Source: Planctomycetota bacterium
GTDB taxonomy: Bacteria > Planctomycetota > Planctomycetia > Pirellulales > Pirellulaceae
Assembly: GCA_018970165.1 (NCBI GenBank)
Contig: JAGWWZ010000042.1
Location: 1 to 34,028, forward strand
Direction: 5' to 3'
Length of the DNA stretch: 34,028 nt
The position numbers were made by a program, and so were the translations under genes. Shown in pieces: positions 9,820 to 18,599 of this stretch (positions within the stretch are counted from its first letter, which is position 1; each line of letters begins with the position of its first letter). The notes below the pieces were generated by a model. That model was not told where the DNA came from. It worked only from the letters and a program-made list of their open reading frames with translations, and did not search any database.

Positions 9820-11460
9820 ATGGATTCTTTGTTTCGCCGCGCGAGCGGTTTGTTGCTCCATGTCTCTTCGCTTCCGGCCCGGTTAGGTTCACACTCGCAC
9901 CGGGATGGTCAACCCGGAACCGATGGGCAATGGGCAATCGGGGACATCGGTTCGGGCGATGCAGGACCATCTGCATACGAATTCGTGCGTTTTCTCCATG
10001 CTGGAGAGCAACGCTGGTGGCAAATCCTTCCTACCGGGCCGGTCGGCTACGGATGGTCCCCTTATCAATCACCATCTTCGTTCGCGGGGAATCCGCTGTT
10101 TGTTAGCCCTGCATTGCTGGTTCGAGACGGACTGCTGCGGCAGGAGGACTGGGATTCCGCAGTATCGGACACGCGTGAAGAGGAAGTTCAGCGTGTGCAG
10201 TTCTGTCGATCTGCATCGCGACGCATGGAACTTCTTCGCATGGCGTTTCGTAAATTCGAGCAACAAAGGCACGATCTCAAGGGTGCGTTCGAGGAGTTCC
10301 GCCACGCGCACAGTCATTGGCTCGACGAACATTGCTTGTTTACTGCCTGTAAAGCTTTTCACAATGACCAACCGTGGTACGAATGGGATTCATCGCTGGT
10401 GCGTCGCGAGCCCGGTGCCTTGGCCCATTGGGCCGATAAGACGCGTATCGCTTGCGAATTTGAAGCGTTCAATCAGTTCCTGTTCGATCGCCAATGGCGA
10501 GAGTTGAGATCGTATGCTGCCGAACTCGGAGTCGGAATCATCGGCGACATCCCGATTTTCGTGTCCATGGACAGCTCCGACGTATGGGCCTGCCAAGAAC
10601 TTTTTGAGCTCGATCAGCACGGGCGTCCCACTGTCGTGGCTGGCGTACCACCCGATTATTTCGCTGTAGATGGTCAACGTTGGGGGAATCCTTTGTATCG
10701 CTGGGATGTTCATCGCGAGACTGGTTATGCGTGGTGGATACGTCGTTTCCAGCGAACTTTGCAGTTGTGCGATCTGATTCGGATCGATCACTTCCGAGGA
10801 TTCGAATCGTATTACGAGATTCCCGCAGATCGCCCCGATGCTCGTGTTGGAAGTTGGAAACCGGGTCCTCGCCATGATTTTTTTCGTGCGATCTCCCAAT
10901 CATTAGGGCTTGCCCCTGGCCAGGAACTCCCAGTGATCGCGGAAGACCTCGGCTTCATCACGCGAGAAGTTCATCAGTTGCGAGATGATTTCGGATTCCC
11001 GGGGATGCGGATCGTGCAGTTCGGTTTCGGTGGTCAAGCCACTTCGATCGATCTGCCGCATAATTACCCGGTTCATTCGGTCGCCTACACAGGCACGCAC
11101 GACAACGACACGGTGGTTGGCTGGTATCGAAGTGTAGCTGGTGAAGGAAGCACTCGGACGCAGGAATCGATCGATGCGGAGAAAGAGTACGCTCTTCGCT
11201 ATCTGGGCTGCGGTCCGGATCAAATCCATTTAGGAATGATGCGTTCCATTTGGAGTTCGGTAGCGGCGCTCTCGATCGTTCCCGTGCAGGACCTCCTCGG
11301 CTTGGGGGAGGATGCTCGGATGAATCGACCAGGAACCTGCGACGGAAACTGGGTTTGGCGGTGCCCGCCCGGCCACCTCAACCGTCTACAGTCCGAGTGG
11401 TTAGCGGCATTTACAAGAACCTACGGCCGGCAAGCATGCCCAGAACACATCGCGAAATGA
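9820..11460 (+). CDS. malQ: 4-alpha-glucanotransferase (amylomaltase, GH77)
   Basis: A 546-residue cytoplasmic GH77 enzyme that transfers alpha-1,4-glucan segments between maltodextrins, in glycogen or maltodextrin metabolism. Family motifs are HVSSLPARLG at the N-terminus, WWQILPTGPVGYGWSPYQ, GDIPIFVSMDSSDVWA and VAGVPPDYFA. Catalytic positions are the nucleophile Asp323 in RIDHFRG, the acid/base Glu375 in IAEDLG, and Asp428 in GTHDNDT. The open frame extends upstream into asnS, but the ATG at 9820 gives the family's start (MDSLFRRASGLLLHVSS). The short 26-base gap behind asnS suggests co-transcription. No other glycogen gene is nearby. Confidence 0.96.
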   Translation: MDSLFRRASGLLLHVSSLPARLGSHSHRDGQPGTDGQWAIGDIGSGDAGPSAYEFVRFLHAGEQRWWQILPTGPVGYGWSPYQSPSSFAGNPLFVSPALLVRDGLLRQEDWDSAVSDTREEEVQRVQFCRSASRRMELLRMAFRKFEQQRHDLKGAFEEFRHAHSHWLDEHCLFTACKAFHNDQPWYEWDSSLVRREPGALAHWADKTRIACEFEAFNQFLFDRQWRELRSYAAELGVGIIGDIPIFVSMDSSDVWACQELFELDQHGRPTVVAGVPPDYFAVDGQRWGNPLYRWDVHRETGYAWWIRRFQRTLQLCDLIRIDHFRGFESYYEIPADRPDARVGSWKPGPRHDFFRAISQSLGLAPGQELPVIAEDLGFITREVHQLRDDFGFPGMRIVQFGFGGQATSIDLPHNYPVHSVAYTGTHDNDTVVGWYRSVAGEGSTRTQESIDAEKEYALRYLGCGPDQIHLGMMRSIWSSVAALSIVPVQDLLGLGEDARMNRPGTCDGNWVWRCPPGHLNRLQSEWLAAFTRTYGRQACPEHIAK

Positions 11461-11582
11461 TCGGGTTAGCCCACCTTCAAGAAAAGATGGCTTGCGGGTA
11501 AAACATTGGGTTGTATTGGTGAGAACCTTTTCCGCGATTCGCTTCGCATCGAAGATCCTGTGCTTTTGAGGCAGCCCCTGGC

Positions 11583-12695
11583 ATGAAGATACAAGTCCAT
11601 CGAGAGAAATTCTTAGCCGCTTTCCAGATTGCCTCGTCGTTAGCTCCTTCGCGAAGCCCCAAAGATGTTCTACTCAATGTGAAAATCGAGGCGGAAGACG
11701 ATCGCGTTGTCCTGATGGCGACCGACCTAGAGGCCGGCGTTCGCCTCGAAGCAGAAGATGTCCAAGTCCAAACGCCGGGGAAAGCCCTTCTGAGTGTTCA
11801 GCGCGTCGGCAATATCTTGCGCGAATCATCCGCCGAATACCTCACGATTGAAACTACAGCAAACTCTCTCGACATCCTCGGACAGCATTCCGAGTTCCAT
11901 TTGCCGCTGACCAACGCAGACGAGTTTCCCAGTGTCGCCAAGTTCTCCGAGGAGAGCTACTTCGAACTTCCTTCGACAGTGTTCCGCGACTTGGTTCGAC
12001 GCACCGTTTTTGCTACAGACACCGAGAGCACTCGCTATCAGCTCGGGGGCGTGCTATTCGAAATCGAAGGGGACACTATCACTGCGGTAGCAACCGACGG
12101 CCGGCGTCTGGCCTGCATGAAAGGACATGGTTCATCAGTCAGCAATTACCAAGCTTCCGGCAGCTCAACAATCGTCCCGACAAAGACGTTGCAGCTCATC
12201 GAGCGTTCGATAACCGACAAAGATGAAACCGTGCAGATCGCGGCACGAAGCAATGACATCCTCCTGAGAACGAATCGTTGCACCATCTTTTCGCGACTGG
12301 TCGAAGGACGATATCCGAATTGGCGGATGGTGGTTCCATCGAGTCAAGGTCGGACGCGTATCGAAGGAAATGCTGGTGCATTTTTTTCGGCGATTCGTCA
12401 AGCGTCGATTGTCGCGGATCCGGAAAGCCGCGGCGTCGAGTTTACCTTTGCGAATGGGACTCTCGTCGCATCCGCAAAGACGGCAGATGTTGGGCAATCC
12501 CGCGTAGAGATCCCGATCAGCTATGACGGCACACCGATCCATATCACGATGGACTCGAGATTTGTGTCCGACTTCTTCAAAGTGCTTGAACCGACCAAGA
12601 ATTTTTATCTCGATGTCAGCAACAACACCGAGCCCGCCTTGTTCAACACCGATGACCACTATTCCTACGTTGTCATGCCAATGTCGAAACAATAG
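11583..12695 (+). CDS. dnaN: DNA polymerase III beta subunit (sliding clamp)
   Basis: A 370-residue processivity clamp of the replicative polymerase; the usual length is 365-380. It begins MKIQVHREKFLAAFQIASSL. It shows the characteristic N-domain pattern LLNVKIEAEDDRVVLMATDLE, then the middle-domain DTESTRYQLGGVLFEIEG and VATDGRRLA, and ends YVVMPMSKQ, matching the hydrophobic C-terminal region that forms the partner-binding pocket. There is a GAGG about eleven bases before the ATG. It is not accompanied by dnaA, recF or gyrB, the neighbours seen in many bacteria. A deoxyhypusine-synthase-like gene follows 51 bases later. Confidence 0.97.
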   Translation: MKIQVHREKFLAAFQIASSLAPSRSPKDVLLNVKIEAEDDRVVLMATDLEAGVRLEAEDVQVQTPGKALLSVQRVGNILRESSAEYLTIETTANSLDILGQHSEFHLPLTNADEFPSVAKFSEESYFELPSTVFRDLVRRTVFATDTESTRYQLGGVLFEIEGDTITAVATDGRRLACMKGHGSSVSNYQASGSSTIVPTKTLQLIERSITDKDETVQIAARSNDILLRTNRCTIFSRLVEGRYPNWRMVVPSSQGRTRIEGNAGAFFSAIRQASIVADPESRGVEFTFANGTLVASAKTADVGQSRVEIPISYDGTPIHITMDSRFVSDFFKVLEPTKNFYLDVSNNTEPALFNTDDHYSYVVMPMSKQ

Positions 12696-12746
12696 ATTGC
12701 CTCTCAACTATCTCATCCCAGCAGCCACAACAAGCGGTCGATCGAA

Positions 12747-13718
12747 ATGGGTAAGATCTCGGAATTCATGGAAAAACATTTTCGGCACTACAATGCCCGG
12801 GAAACCCTCTCGGCCGCGCGTGCCTACAAGTCCTTCATCGAAAATGAGCATGGGATGATGCTTGTTTCCCTTGCGGGGGCGATGAGCACTGCGGAACTAG
12901 GGATTTCGCTCGCGGAGATGATTCGCAAAGGAAAGATCCATGCGATCTCCTGCACGGCCGCGAATTTGGAGGAGGATCTTTTCAACCTCTTTGCACACAA
13001 CGAATACCGTGTGATTCAAAATTGGCGGGCCCTGAGCACTGAGGACGAGGTCGCCCTCAGAGATGCTGGCTTCAATCGCGTTACCGACACCTGTATTCCG
13101 GAAACGGTCATGATGCATATGCAGGACCGACTGGTCAAATACTGGAGCGAAGCGGCTAAGCAAGGGAAGCAGTACTTTGCATACGAATATATGTTTCGGA
13201 TTCTCGAGGAAGAGGAATTGCGACAGCACTATCAAGTCCCGATCGAACATTCCTGGATGTACGCGGCAAAGCAAGCCGAGATTCCTGTGTATTCGCCGGG
13301 CATCGAAGACAGCACACTGGGGAACATGTTTACCGCTCGCGTCATGGATGGCACGGTCGCATCCCACTCTGCCCTCAAGACCGGTACACAGCAACTTGAG
13401 CATCTGGCAAATTGGTATAGGCGAGTATGTGTCGACCGTCCTGTCGGCTTCTTTCAGATTGGAGGTGGTATCGCAGGCGATTTCGCTATTTGCGCGGTGC
13501 CGATGTGGATCCAGGATATGAAAGAAGAGGACATTCGCCGTTGGGAGTACTTCGCTCAAATCAGTGACGCGGAAACCAGTTACGGCGGTTACAGCGGTGC
13601 CGTCCCAAACGAAAAGATCACCTGGAACAAACTCGATCCGGAGTGTCCAAAGTTCATGATCCACAGCGATGCCACCATCGTGGCACCGCTCATCTTCAGT
13701 TATGTATTGGGTGAGTAA
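12747..13718 (+). CDS. Deoxyhypusine synthase-like protein
   Basis: A 323-residue protein of the deoxyhypusine/homospermidine synthase family, which transfers aminobutyl groups from polyamines through an NAD-dependent lysine imine. The signatures seen are LVSLAGAMSTAELGISLAEMI, ISCTAANLEEDLFN, PVYSPGIEDSTLGNMF and, near the C-terminus, SGAVPNEKITWNK. The last motif aligns with the eukaryotic SGARPDEAVSWGK, so Lys295 should be the imine-forming lysine and Trp293 is kept. The GGG at 239-241 is followed by IAGDFAI, where eukaryotic enzymes have a KHH-type motif that contacts the polyamine, so the substrate may differ. Bacteria normally lack eIF5A, so a role in polyamine synthesis (for example homospermidine) is more likely than protein modification. 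Confidence 0.88.
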   Translation: MGKISEFMEKHFRHYNARETLSAARAYKSFIENEHGMMLVSLAGAMSTAELGISLAEMIRKGKIHAISCTAANLEEDLFNLFAHNEYRVIQNWRALSTEDEVALRDAGFNRVTDTCIPETVMMHMQDRLVKYWSEAAKQGKQYFAYEYMFRILEEEELRQHYQVPIEHSWMYAAKQAEIPVYSPGIEDSTLGNMFTARVMDGTVASHSALKTGTQQLEHLANWYRRVCVDRPVGFFQIGGGIAGDFAICAVPMWIQDMKEEDIRRWEYFAQISDAETSYGGYSGAVPNEKITWNKLDPECPKFMIHSDATIVAPLIFSYVLGE

Positions 13719-13739
13719 CGCGAGGGACGAGCAATTCCC

Positions 13740-14354
13740 TTATCGATAGAAATCGATCCAAGAGATGCGGATCGACGCAGGGTTTTCTTTGAGCCAGTTT
13801 TCCGGGAGATTCATCTCCCAGCATTCGCCCTCTTCAAGAGGAACTCGAATCTCTTGCGAGAGTTCCGACCGCTTCTGAGAAAGCTGCGTCGGTGCAGGGT
13901 GTGGTTCCTCTCCTGCTGCAGGTTCCTTCAGTCGAGCGATACCAATCGAACACCAGTTGGGATCGCTTGACTCGACTGGCTGCTCCATCGCACCTTTGGT
14001 TTGGTAACTCCAGCGAACGACACCCTCGGAAGAGGAAACCGACCCGATCCACTTTCGATCGTCGACATACACGACGATTTGTTCTAACCCCCGAAGGTGA
14101 AGGCGCAGAGTGAATGCTTTGGGCCAATTCTCGGACTTGCGATGGACCTTGCACTCCCCAATTCCTCGATCGCTGCGTAGTTCGAGCACGGTTCGATGAA
14201 TATCGCCGTTTTCCGAGGATGAGATGACCGAGGTATCGCCGGATTGAGAAAATTCCACAAGCATAGGTGCATCGCTTTGTCGTGTTGTCTGCGCAGACTC
14301 AGCGACAGTCATGGATACGATCACAACTGCAATGAGCCATGGAGTCCGTGTCAT
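13740..14354 (-). CDS. Small secreted protein of unknown function
   Basis: A 204-residue protein I do not recognise. It has a signal peptide (TPWLIAVVIVSMTVAESA) and then a mostly beta-looking sequence including FTLRLHLRGLEQIVVYVDDR and a C-terminal SIRISWIDFYR. The start is the ATG at 14354. A GAGGGG ribosome binding site precedes it and overlaps the stop codon of algH, which lies 10 bases upstream, so the two are surely co-transcribed and probably translationally coupled. The frame is open further upstream but would lie inside algH. It converges on the deoxyhypusine-synthase-like gene with 21 bases between. Confidence 0.7.
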   Translation of the reverse strand: MTRTPWLIAVVIVSMTVAESAQTTRQSDAPMLVEFSQSGDTSVISSSENGDIHRTVLELRSDRGIGECKVHRKSENWPKAFTLRLHLRGLEQIVVYVDDRKWIGSVSSSEGVVRWSYQTKGAMEQPVESSDPNWCSIGIARLKEPAAGEEPHPAPTQLSQKRSELSQEIRVPLEEGECWEMNLPENWLKENPASIRISWIDFYR

Positions 14355-14364
14355 GTTTCGCCCC

Positions 14365-14928
14365 TCAGTTCCATCCCGCGCGTGATGAATCCCCGAGATC
14401 ATAACCCGTCTCCGACCACATTTGATGCCCCACTTGATAGAGAAGACTTTTCCAGAGGTCGTCGCAATCCTCGAGCACTTGTTCAAGGGTGATATCCGTC
14501 ACAAACCAGCTACCCGTATCGAGTTCCGATTCCAGTTGTCCTGCTCCCCATCCGGAGAAGCCCGCGAACAGTTTTACCTCGGCTTCCGTGCGATGAAGGA
14601 GGGGGAGCAGGTTATCGCGATCGGTGGTGAGATAAATCCCGTTGCTGCATGTGAGGTCAGCCAGATCGGCTTGGTTATGCAGTGCCACCAATGGCCCCTC
14701 GACAGGTCCGCCGAAGTAGAGCCAGCCATCGCGATCGAGAGCGGTGTCGGCGGCTTTTTCGAAAACGCTTTTGAGCGAATGTTCCGTTTGTCGATTCACG
14801 ATCAAACCAAAAGCTTCTTCTTGTGTATGTCGAACCATATACACAACGGAATGGAGGAAGTTGGGATCTTGAAGATAGGGTGAGGCCAGAAGGGCTTTGC
14901 CCTGGGTGCAATCTTGTATTTCACTCAT
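14365..14928 (-). CDS. algH: YqgE/AlgH family protein (UPF0301)
   Basis: A 187-residue cytoplasmic protein of the YqgE/AlgH family, which has no established enzymatic role. Family landmarks are KALLASPYLQDPNFLHSVVYMVRHTQEEAFGLIVNR in the N-terminal half, FGGPVEGPLVALH in the middle, and FAGFSGWGAGQLESELDTGSWF towards the C-terminus. The ATG at 14928 overlaps the end of the ABC transporter gene by eight bases (ATGAGTGA), indicating translational coupling. The product is downstream of an ABC exporter and upstream of a small secreted protein, but the family gives no firm clue to a shared job. Confidence 0.93.
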   Translation of the reverse strand: MSEIQDCTQGKALLASPYLQDPNFLHSVVYMVRHTQEEAFGLIVNRQTEHSLKSVFEKAADTALDRDGWLYFGGPVEGPLVALHNQADLADLTCSNGIYLTTDRDNLLPLLHRTEAEVKLFAGFSGWGAGQLESELDTGSWFVTDITLEQVLEDCDDLWKSLLYQVGHQMWSETGYDLGDSSRAGWN

Positions 14929-16912
14929 CGCAGGCCACCGCGATCGGGTTCTCGGTTTGCAAACGGACCATCTGTTGGTAGAGACCGGGAGTTGCCATCA
15001 ACTCTTGGTGCGTTCCCGTCTGAACAACTTGCCCTCTGTCCAAAACGAGGATCAAGTCCGCGTTCTTGATGGTGCTCAAGCGGTGCGCGATCACGAATGA
15101 AGTTCGGGCTTGCAGCAATCGCGCCAAGCTTTCCTGGATAAGCAATTCGCTCTCGGAATCCAGGTTGCTGGTCGCTTCGTCGAGAATCAGTATTTTTGGA
15201 TCGGCGAGGATAGCGCGGGCGATGGCGATGCGTTGGCGTTGTCCTCCGCTGAGTTTGAAGCCCCGTTCGCCGATGCGGGTGAGGTACCCCTGCGGGGACT
15301 GGCTGATGAAGTCATGGGCTGCCGCGGCTCTTGCTGCATGCTCGATCGCTGTGTGATCCGCGTGGGGGCGTCCATAGGCGATATTCTCTGCAATCGTGCC
15401 ATCGAATAGAAAGACCTCCTGCTCGACCATCCCCAGCAGTGTGCGATAGCTGTGAAGATCGATGTCCGATAACGGGCAACCATCGAGCAAGATACGGCCA
15501 GCCGTTGGTTCGAAGAATCTTGCGACGAGATTGCAGAGGGTCGTCTTTCCAGCACCGCTGCGACCGACGATCGCGATCGTTGATCCTGCGGTAGCCGTAA
15601 AATCGATGTCCTTGAGTACCCAGGTTTCCGACTCTGGATAGCGAAATCCAACACCCTCGAAATCCAACCTCCCTCGAACGCTTGACGAATCGACTCGGAG
15701 CTTGCTTGTCGCGCCGGTGGCCGATGCGACTTCGGTTTCGGTATCGCTGGCGAGCAAGTCGAGGATTCGATCGAGCCCTGCAAGGTTGTTCTGAAATTGA
15801 ACGGCGCTCCCTGCCAAGGTTGCGATCGGACCGAGCAACATCGTGAGATAGACTAAGAACATCATTAGATCGCCGAGCGTCAGGTCACCTTGAAGGATTT
15901 GCAGACCACCATAGATGAGCAGCAGGGTAGAACAGAGGGGAATCAGTACTTCCCATATGATTTCAATGAGCCTTGTCCGCCACCAAACCAAGAGTGTTTG
16001 TCGTACCGCGTAATTGTTTCCGAAAACGTATCGACTGCTTTCGCTCCGCTGGCGAGCGAAGGTTCGTACCACTCGAATACCCGAGAATGTTTCCGTTGAC
16101 GATGCATCGATTCCTTGACGAGTTCCGCGCAGATCGCGGTACAGTGGTCGGATCGCATAGATCCAGGTTCGGTGGCTGAAATAAACCGCAGGCAACAACA
16201 ATAATCCAGCAGCCAACAGACGCCAATCGACCAAGACTAACACGATCAAGCTACCCACGAGTTGGACAATTGCTTGCCATGGGTTGTAGAGCATACTGAA
16301 GATCAAATCCGCGATTCCGCCTGCGTCTTCCCTGAGAATGCTGGTCGCTCCTCCGCTTTTCAGCTGTTGCACTTTGTGCAATGGAAGTTCGAGCATGTGT
16401 TCGAAGACTCGCCGTCGAACACCGGTTTGCACTTGGTTGACAGCCTTGGTGCATTCCCAGCGACCCCACAAATGGATAGCAGTGCGAATACTGGTAACAA
16501 TCGCAACGACGACCGCGATCCAGACGAGGATGGCGAATGGAGTTGGATTGCCAATGTAGGGCGTTAGCCATTGCGGCGGCGTCAACCAACCCGGGAGAGG
16601 AATCGGAGGAGTCGTCAAGGCGGAGTCGATGGCGAGTTTGGTTCCCAAGGGAGGGATCAGCCCCAGAACAGTGGACACAGTCAGGGTCGCCAGCCCGAGC
16701 AGTATGCGGGGATGGAATCCGTAGAGCAGTCTCCAAAATTCCCGGAAAAGAACCCAAAACGATCGATGGCTACGAGAAACCAGTGCGTCCTTTTCGCTCC
16801 GGCTCATCGTCGAATGAAACGAATCGTAGTCCGAACTCCCCTTGCGGCCTTGCCGACGGAGTTCACGAAGTTGCTTTCGGTACTCGCTGAATCGGATGCG
16901 ACTGCTTGACAT
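14921..16912 (-). CDS. ABC transporter, fused permease and ATPase (MsbA-like exporter)
   Basis: A 663-residue half-transporter with an N-terminal membrane domain and a C-terminal ATPase, expected to work as a homodimer in the inner membrane and to export a lipid, drug or peptide. After a charged cytoplasmic N-terminus of about 60 residues come six membrane segments, including ILLGLATLTVSTVLGLIPPLG and LLAAGLLLLPAVYFS. The ATPase has Walker A GRSGAGKTT (about 449-457), signature LSGGQRQRIAIARAI (about 553), Walker B ILILDEATS (about 571-579) and the H-loop AHRLSTI. The substrate cannot be read from the sequence. It is the first gene of a three-gene operon with algH and a small secreted protein. 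Confidence 0.95.
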   Translation of the reverse strand: MSSSRIRFSEYRKQLRELRRQGRKGSSDYDSFHSTMSRSEKDALVSRSHRSFWVLFREFWRLLYGFHPRILLGLATLTVSTVLGLIPPLGTKLAIDSALTTPPIPLPGWLTPPQWLTPYIGNPTPFAILVWIAVVVAIVTSIRTAIHLWGRWECTKAVNQVQTGVRRRVFEHMLELPLHKVQQLKSGGATSILREDAGGIADLIFSMLYNPWQAIVQLVGSLIVLVLVDWRLLAAGLLLLPAVYFSHRTWIYAIRPLYRDLRGTRQGIDASSTETFSGIRVVRTFARQRSESSRYVFGNNYAVRQTLLVWWRTRLIEIIWEVLIPLCSTLLLIYGGLQILQGDLTLGDLMMFLVYLTMLLGPIATLAGSAVQFQNNLAGLDRILDLLASDTETEVASATGATSKLRVDSSSVRGRLDFEGVGFRYPESETWVLKDIDFTATAGSTIAIVGRSGAGKTTLCNLVARFFEPTAGRILLDGCPLSDIDLHSYRTLLGMVEQEVFLFDGTIAENIAYGRPHADHTAIEHAARAAAAHDFISQSPQGYLTRIGERGFKLSGGQRQRIAIARAILADPKILILDEATSNLDSESELLIQESLARLLQARTSFVIAHRLSTIKNADLILVLDRGQVVQTGTHQELMATPGLYQQMVRLQTENPIAVACDE

Positions 16913-17140
16913 TCGTTATGGTCGTTTCATACGTACGGGTTCGCTAGATCAATGTCACCATTCTACCCAAAGTCGCCGGGATGGAAGCGCCAGCGGTCGA
17001 TGGGACGCAGGGTAAAGGCGAAGGAGTTGTCTCGACGAAGGGCCCGTGGGAACCAACGAAAGTACCGTTTTTTCGTGTTGGCTTTGGTATCATACGCACA
17101 GACGTGTTGCCCACGGGAAGATCGAACGAAGGGACGAATC

Positions 17141-18421
17141 ATGCACCGTAGACATTTTATTGAGACTGCTACTGCTGCGACCGCTTTGGCCAGCTTGACT
17201 CAAGCGAGTGAAGGAACGTTTAGCAGGGCGCCTGAGCCGGTGATCGTCGGGGTCATGGGGATGAGTCGTGGTCGCGACTTGGCAATGGAGTTGGTGAAGA
17301 TGGAGGGAGTCGAAGTGCGGTATGTTTGCGATGCCGACATGCAGCGAGCGGAATCGGCGGCAAAGGTAGTCAATGATACGGGTGCCAAGAGCATTCCGAT
17401 CCAGGATTTCCGACGTATCCTAGATGACAAAGAGGTCCATGCGTTGTTTTGCGCAGCCCCGAATCATTGGCATGGTCCGGCTACCATCATAGGATGCAAG
17501 GCGGGCAAGCACGTGTATGTCGAGAAGCCCGCTTGCCACAATGCGCAGGAAGGAGAGTGGATGATCGAGGCCGCAAAGCGATATGGACGCTGCGTGCAGA
17601 TGGGGACACAGCGGCGCAGCAGCGCGGGCTACTTGAAGGCGATTGAACAGCTGCATTTGGGGGTCATAGGCAAAGTGTATTTGTCCCGCGCGTTTTACAA
17701 CAGCAAACGCGGCTCCATTGGTACGCGTGCCGATGCGCCTGCGCCCGCCAACCTGAACTTTGATCTATGGCAGGGTCCCGCACCGCGCAAAGCCTATCGC
17801 GAAAATTTTGTCCACTATAACTGGCATTGGTTCTGGCACTGGGGCAACGGCGAACTGGGCAACAATGGCGTCCATCTGGTTGACTTGTGCCGCTGGGGAT
17901 TGGGAGTCGAGTTCCCCATTCGGACGGTGTCATCGGGAGGGCGTTATCGGTATCAAGACGACCAAGAGACGCCCGACACTCAGAGCGTCGCTTGGGAGTT
18001 TGAGGGTGGCAAGCAAATCACCTATGAAGGATTGTCGTGTGCCAAACATCCCGGCGGTCCCTTCGTGTCCTTTTATGGATACGACGGTTACATGGAGATT
18101 GATGGCGATGGTGGATACCGTATTTTTGATCCGAACGACAAGTTGCAGGAAACGGTTCCGGCCACGGGGGGAGGGCAGAAGGAACACATCGCCAACTTCA
18201 TCGAAGCGATTCGTGCTGATGACCCGGGGCTGCTGCGGCAACCGATTCTCAGCGCACATCAATCCACCTTGTTGTGCCATCTGGGTAACATCGCACAACG
18301 CGCGGGGCAAACCATCGCAACCGATCCCAAGAGCGGTCGTCTACTCGACGAATCGCTCGCATCCAAATACTGGGGCCGCGAGTACGATGCCGCCTGGGAC
18401 ACTCAAGTGCGTATTCCTTGA
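17141..18421 (+). CDS. Tat-exported Gfo/Idh/MocA family oxidoreductase
   Basis: A 426-residue dehydrogenase with an N-terminal Rossmann fold and a C-terminal Gfo/Idh substrate domain. The first residues, MHRRHFIETATAATALASL, form a twin-arginine signal, so the protein is exported with its NAD(P) bound. The Rossmann part contains GVMGMSRGRDLA and VRYVCDAD. EKPACHNAQEG holds the conserved EKP lysine, and a GNNGVHLVDLCRWGL helix follows. The substrate is probably a sugar or cyclitol but is unproven. The ATG at 17141 is preceded by AAGGGAC. The frame is open back to 16952, but that extension is arginine-rich and would bury the signal peptide, so I exclude it. It lies divergent from the ABC transporter across a 228-base gap in which I see no convincing promoter. 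Confidence 0.93.
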   Translation: MHRRHFIETATAATALASLTQASEGTFSRAPEPVIVGVMGMSRGRDLAMELVKMEGVEVRYVCDADMQRAESAAKVVNDTGAKSIPIQDFRRILDDKEVHALFCAAPNHWHGPATIIGCKAGKHVYVEKPACHNAQEGEWMIEAAKRYGRCVQMGTQRRSSAGYLKAIEQLHLGVIGKVYLSRAFYNSKRGSIGTRADAPAPANLNFDLWQGPAPRKAYRENFVHYNWHWFWHWGNGELGNNGVHLVDLCRWGLGVEFPIRTVSSGGRYRYQDDQETPDTQSVAWEFEGGKQITYEGLSCAKHPGGPFVSFYGYDGYMEIDGDGGYRIFDPNDKLQETVPATGGGQKEHIANFIEAIRADDPGLLRQPILSAHQSTLLCHLGNIAQRAGQTIATDPKSGRLLDESLASKYWGREYDAAWDTQVRIP

Positions 18422-18599
18422 TTCGCCACTCATTCTTTTGAGATAGTCATTAAGACTTTGCCGTATCCTGCACTGGGATAATTCACGAATCAGTGGAAAT
18501 TCGTTACGATGGTGTGAGACGGTAAACCCTAAAAGCGATTGACTGACGTGCGGTCTGGAAAGCTGAAGGTCGATTTGTCCACTCGCGATCAGAAACCCC

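Noticed and set aside
8696-9976. A 426-codon open frame on the minus strand across asnS
   Set aside because: It is antisense to a complete, well-conserved asnS and its translation has no recognisable domain; such long shadows are common with this codon use.
12897-13664. A 255-codon open frame on the minus strand across the deoxyhypusine-synthase-like gene
   Set aside because: It is antisense to a gene with clear family motifs and shows no domain of its own.
13723-13740. AGGGA ... TCCCT possible terminator hairpin between convergent genes
   Set aside because: Only five base pairs and no run of T follows, so it is too weak to call.
17065-17093. TATCAT (17088-17093) as a possible -10 box before the Gfo/Idh gene
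   Set aside because: No matching -35 box at the usual distance, so it is not distinguishable from chance.
16952-17140. In-frame upstream extension of the Gfo/Idh gene (63 codons)
   Set aside because: It is arginine-rich and low in family features, and it would bury the twin-arginine signal that starts at 17141.
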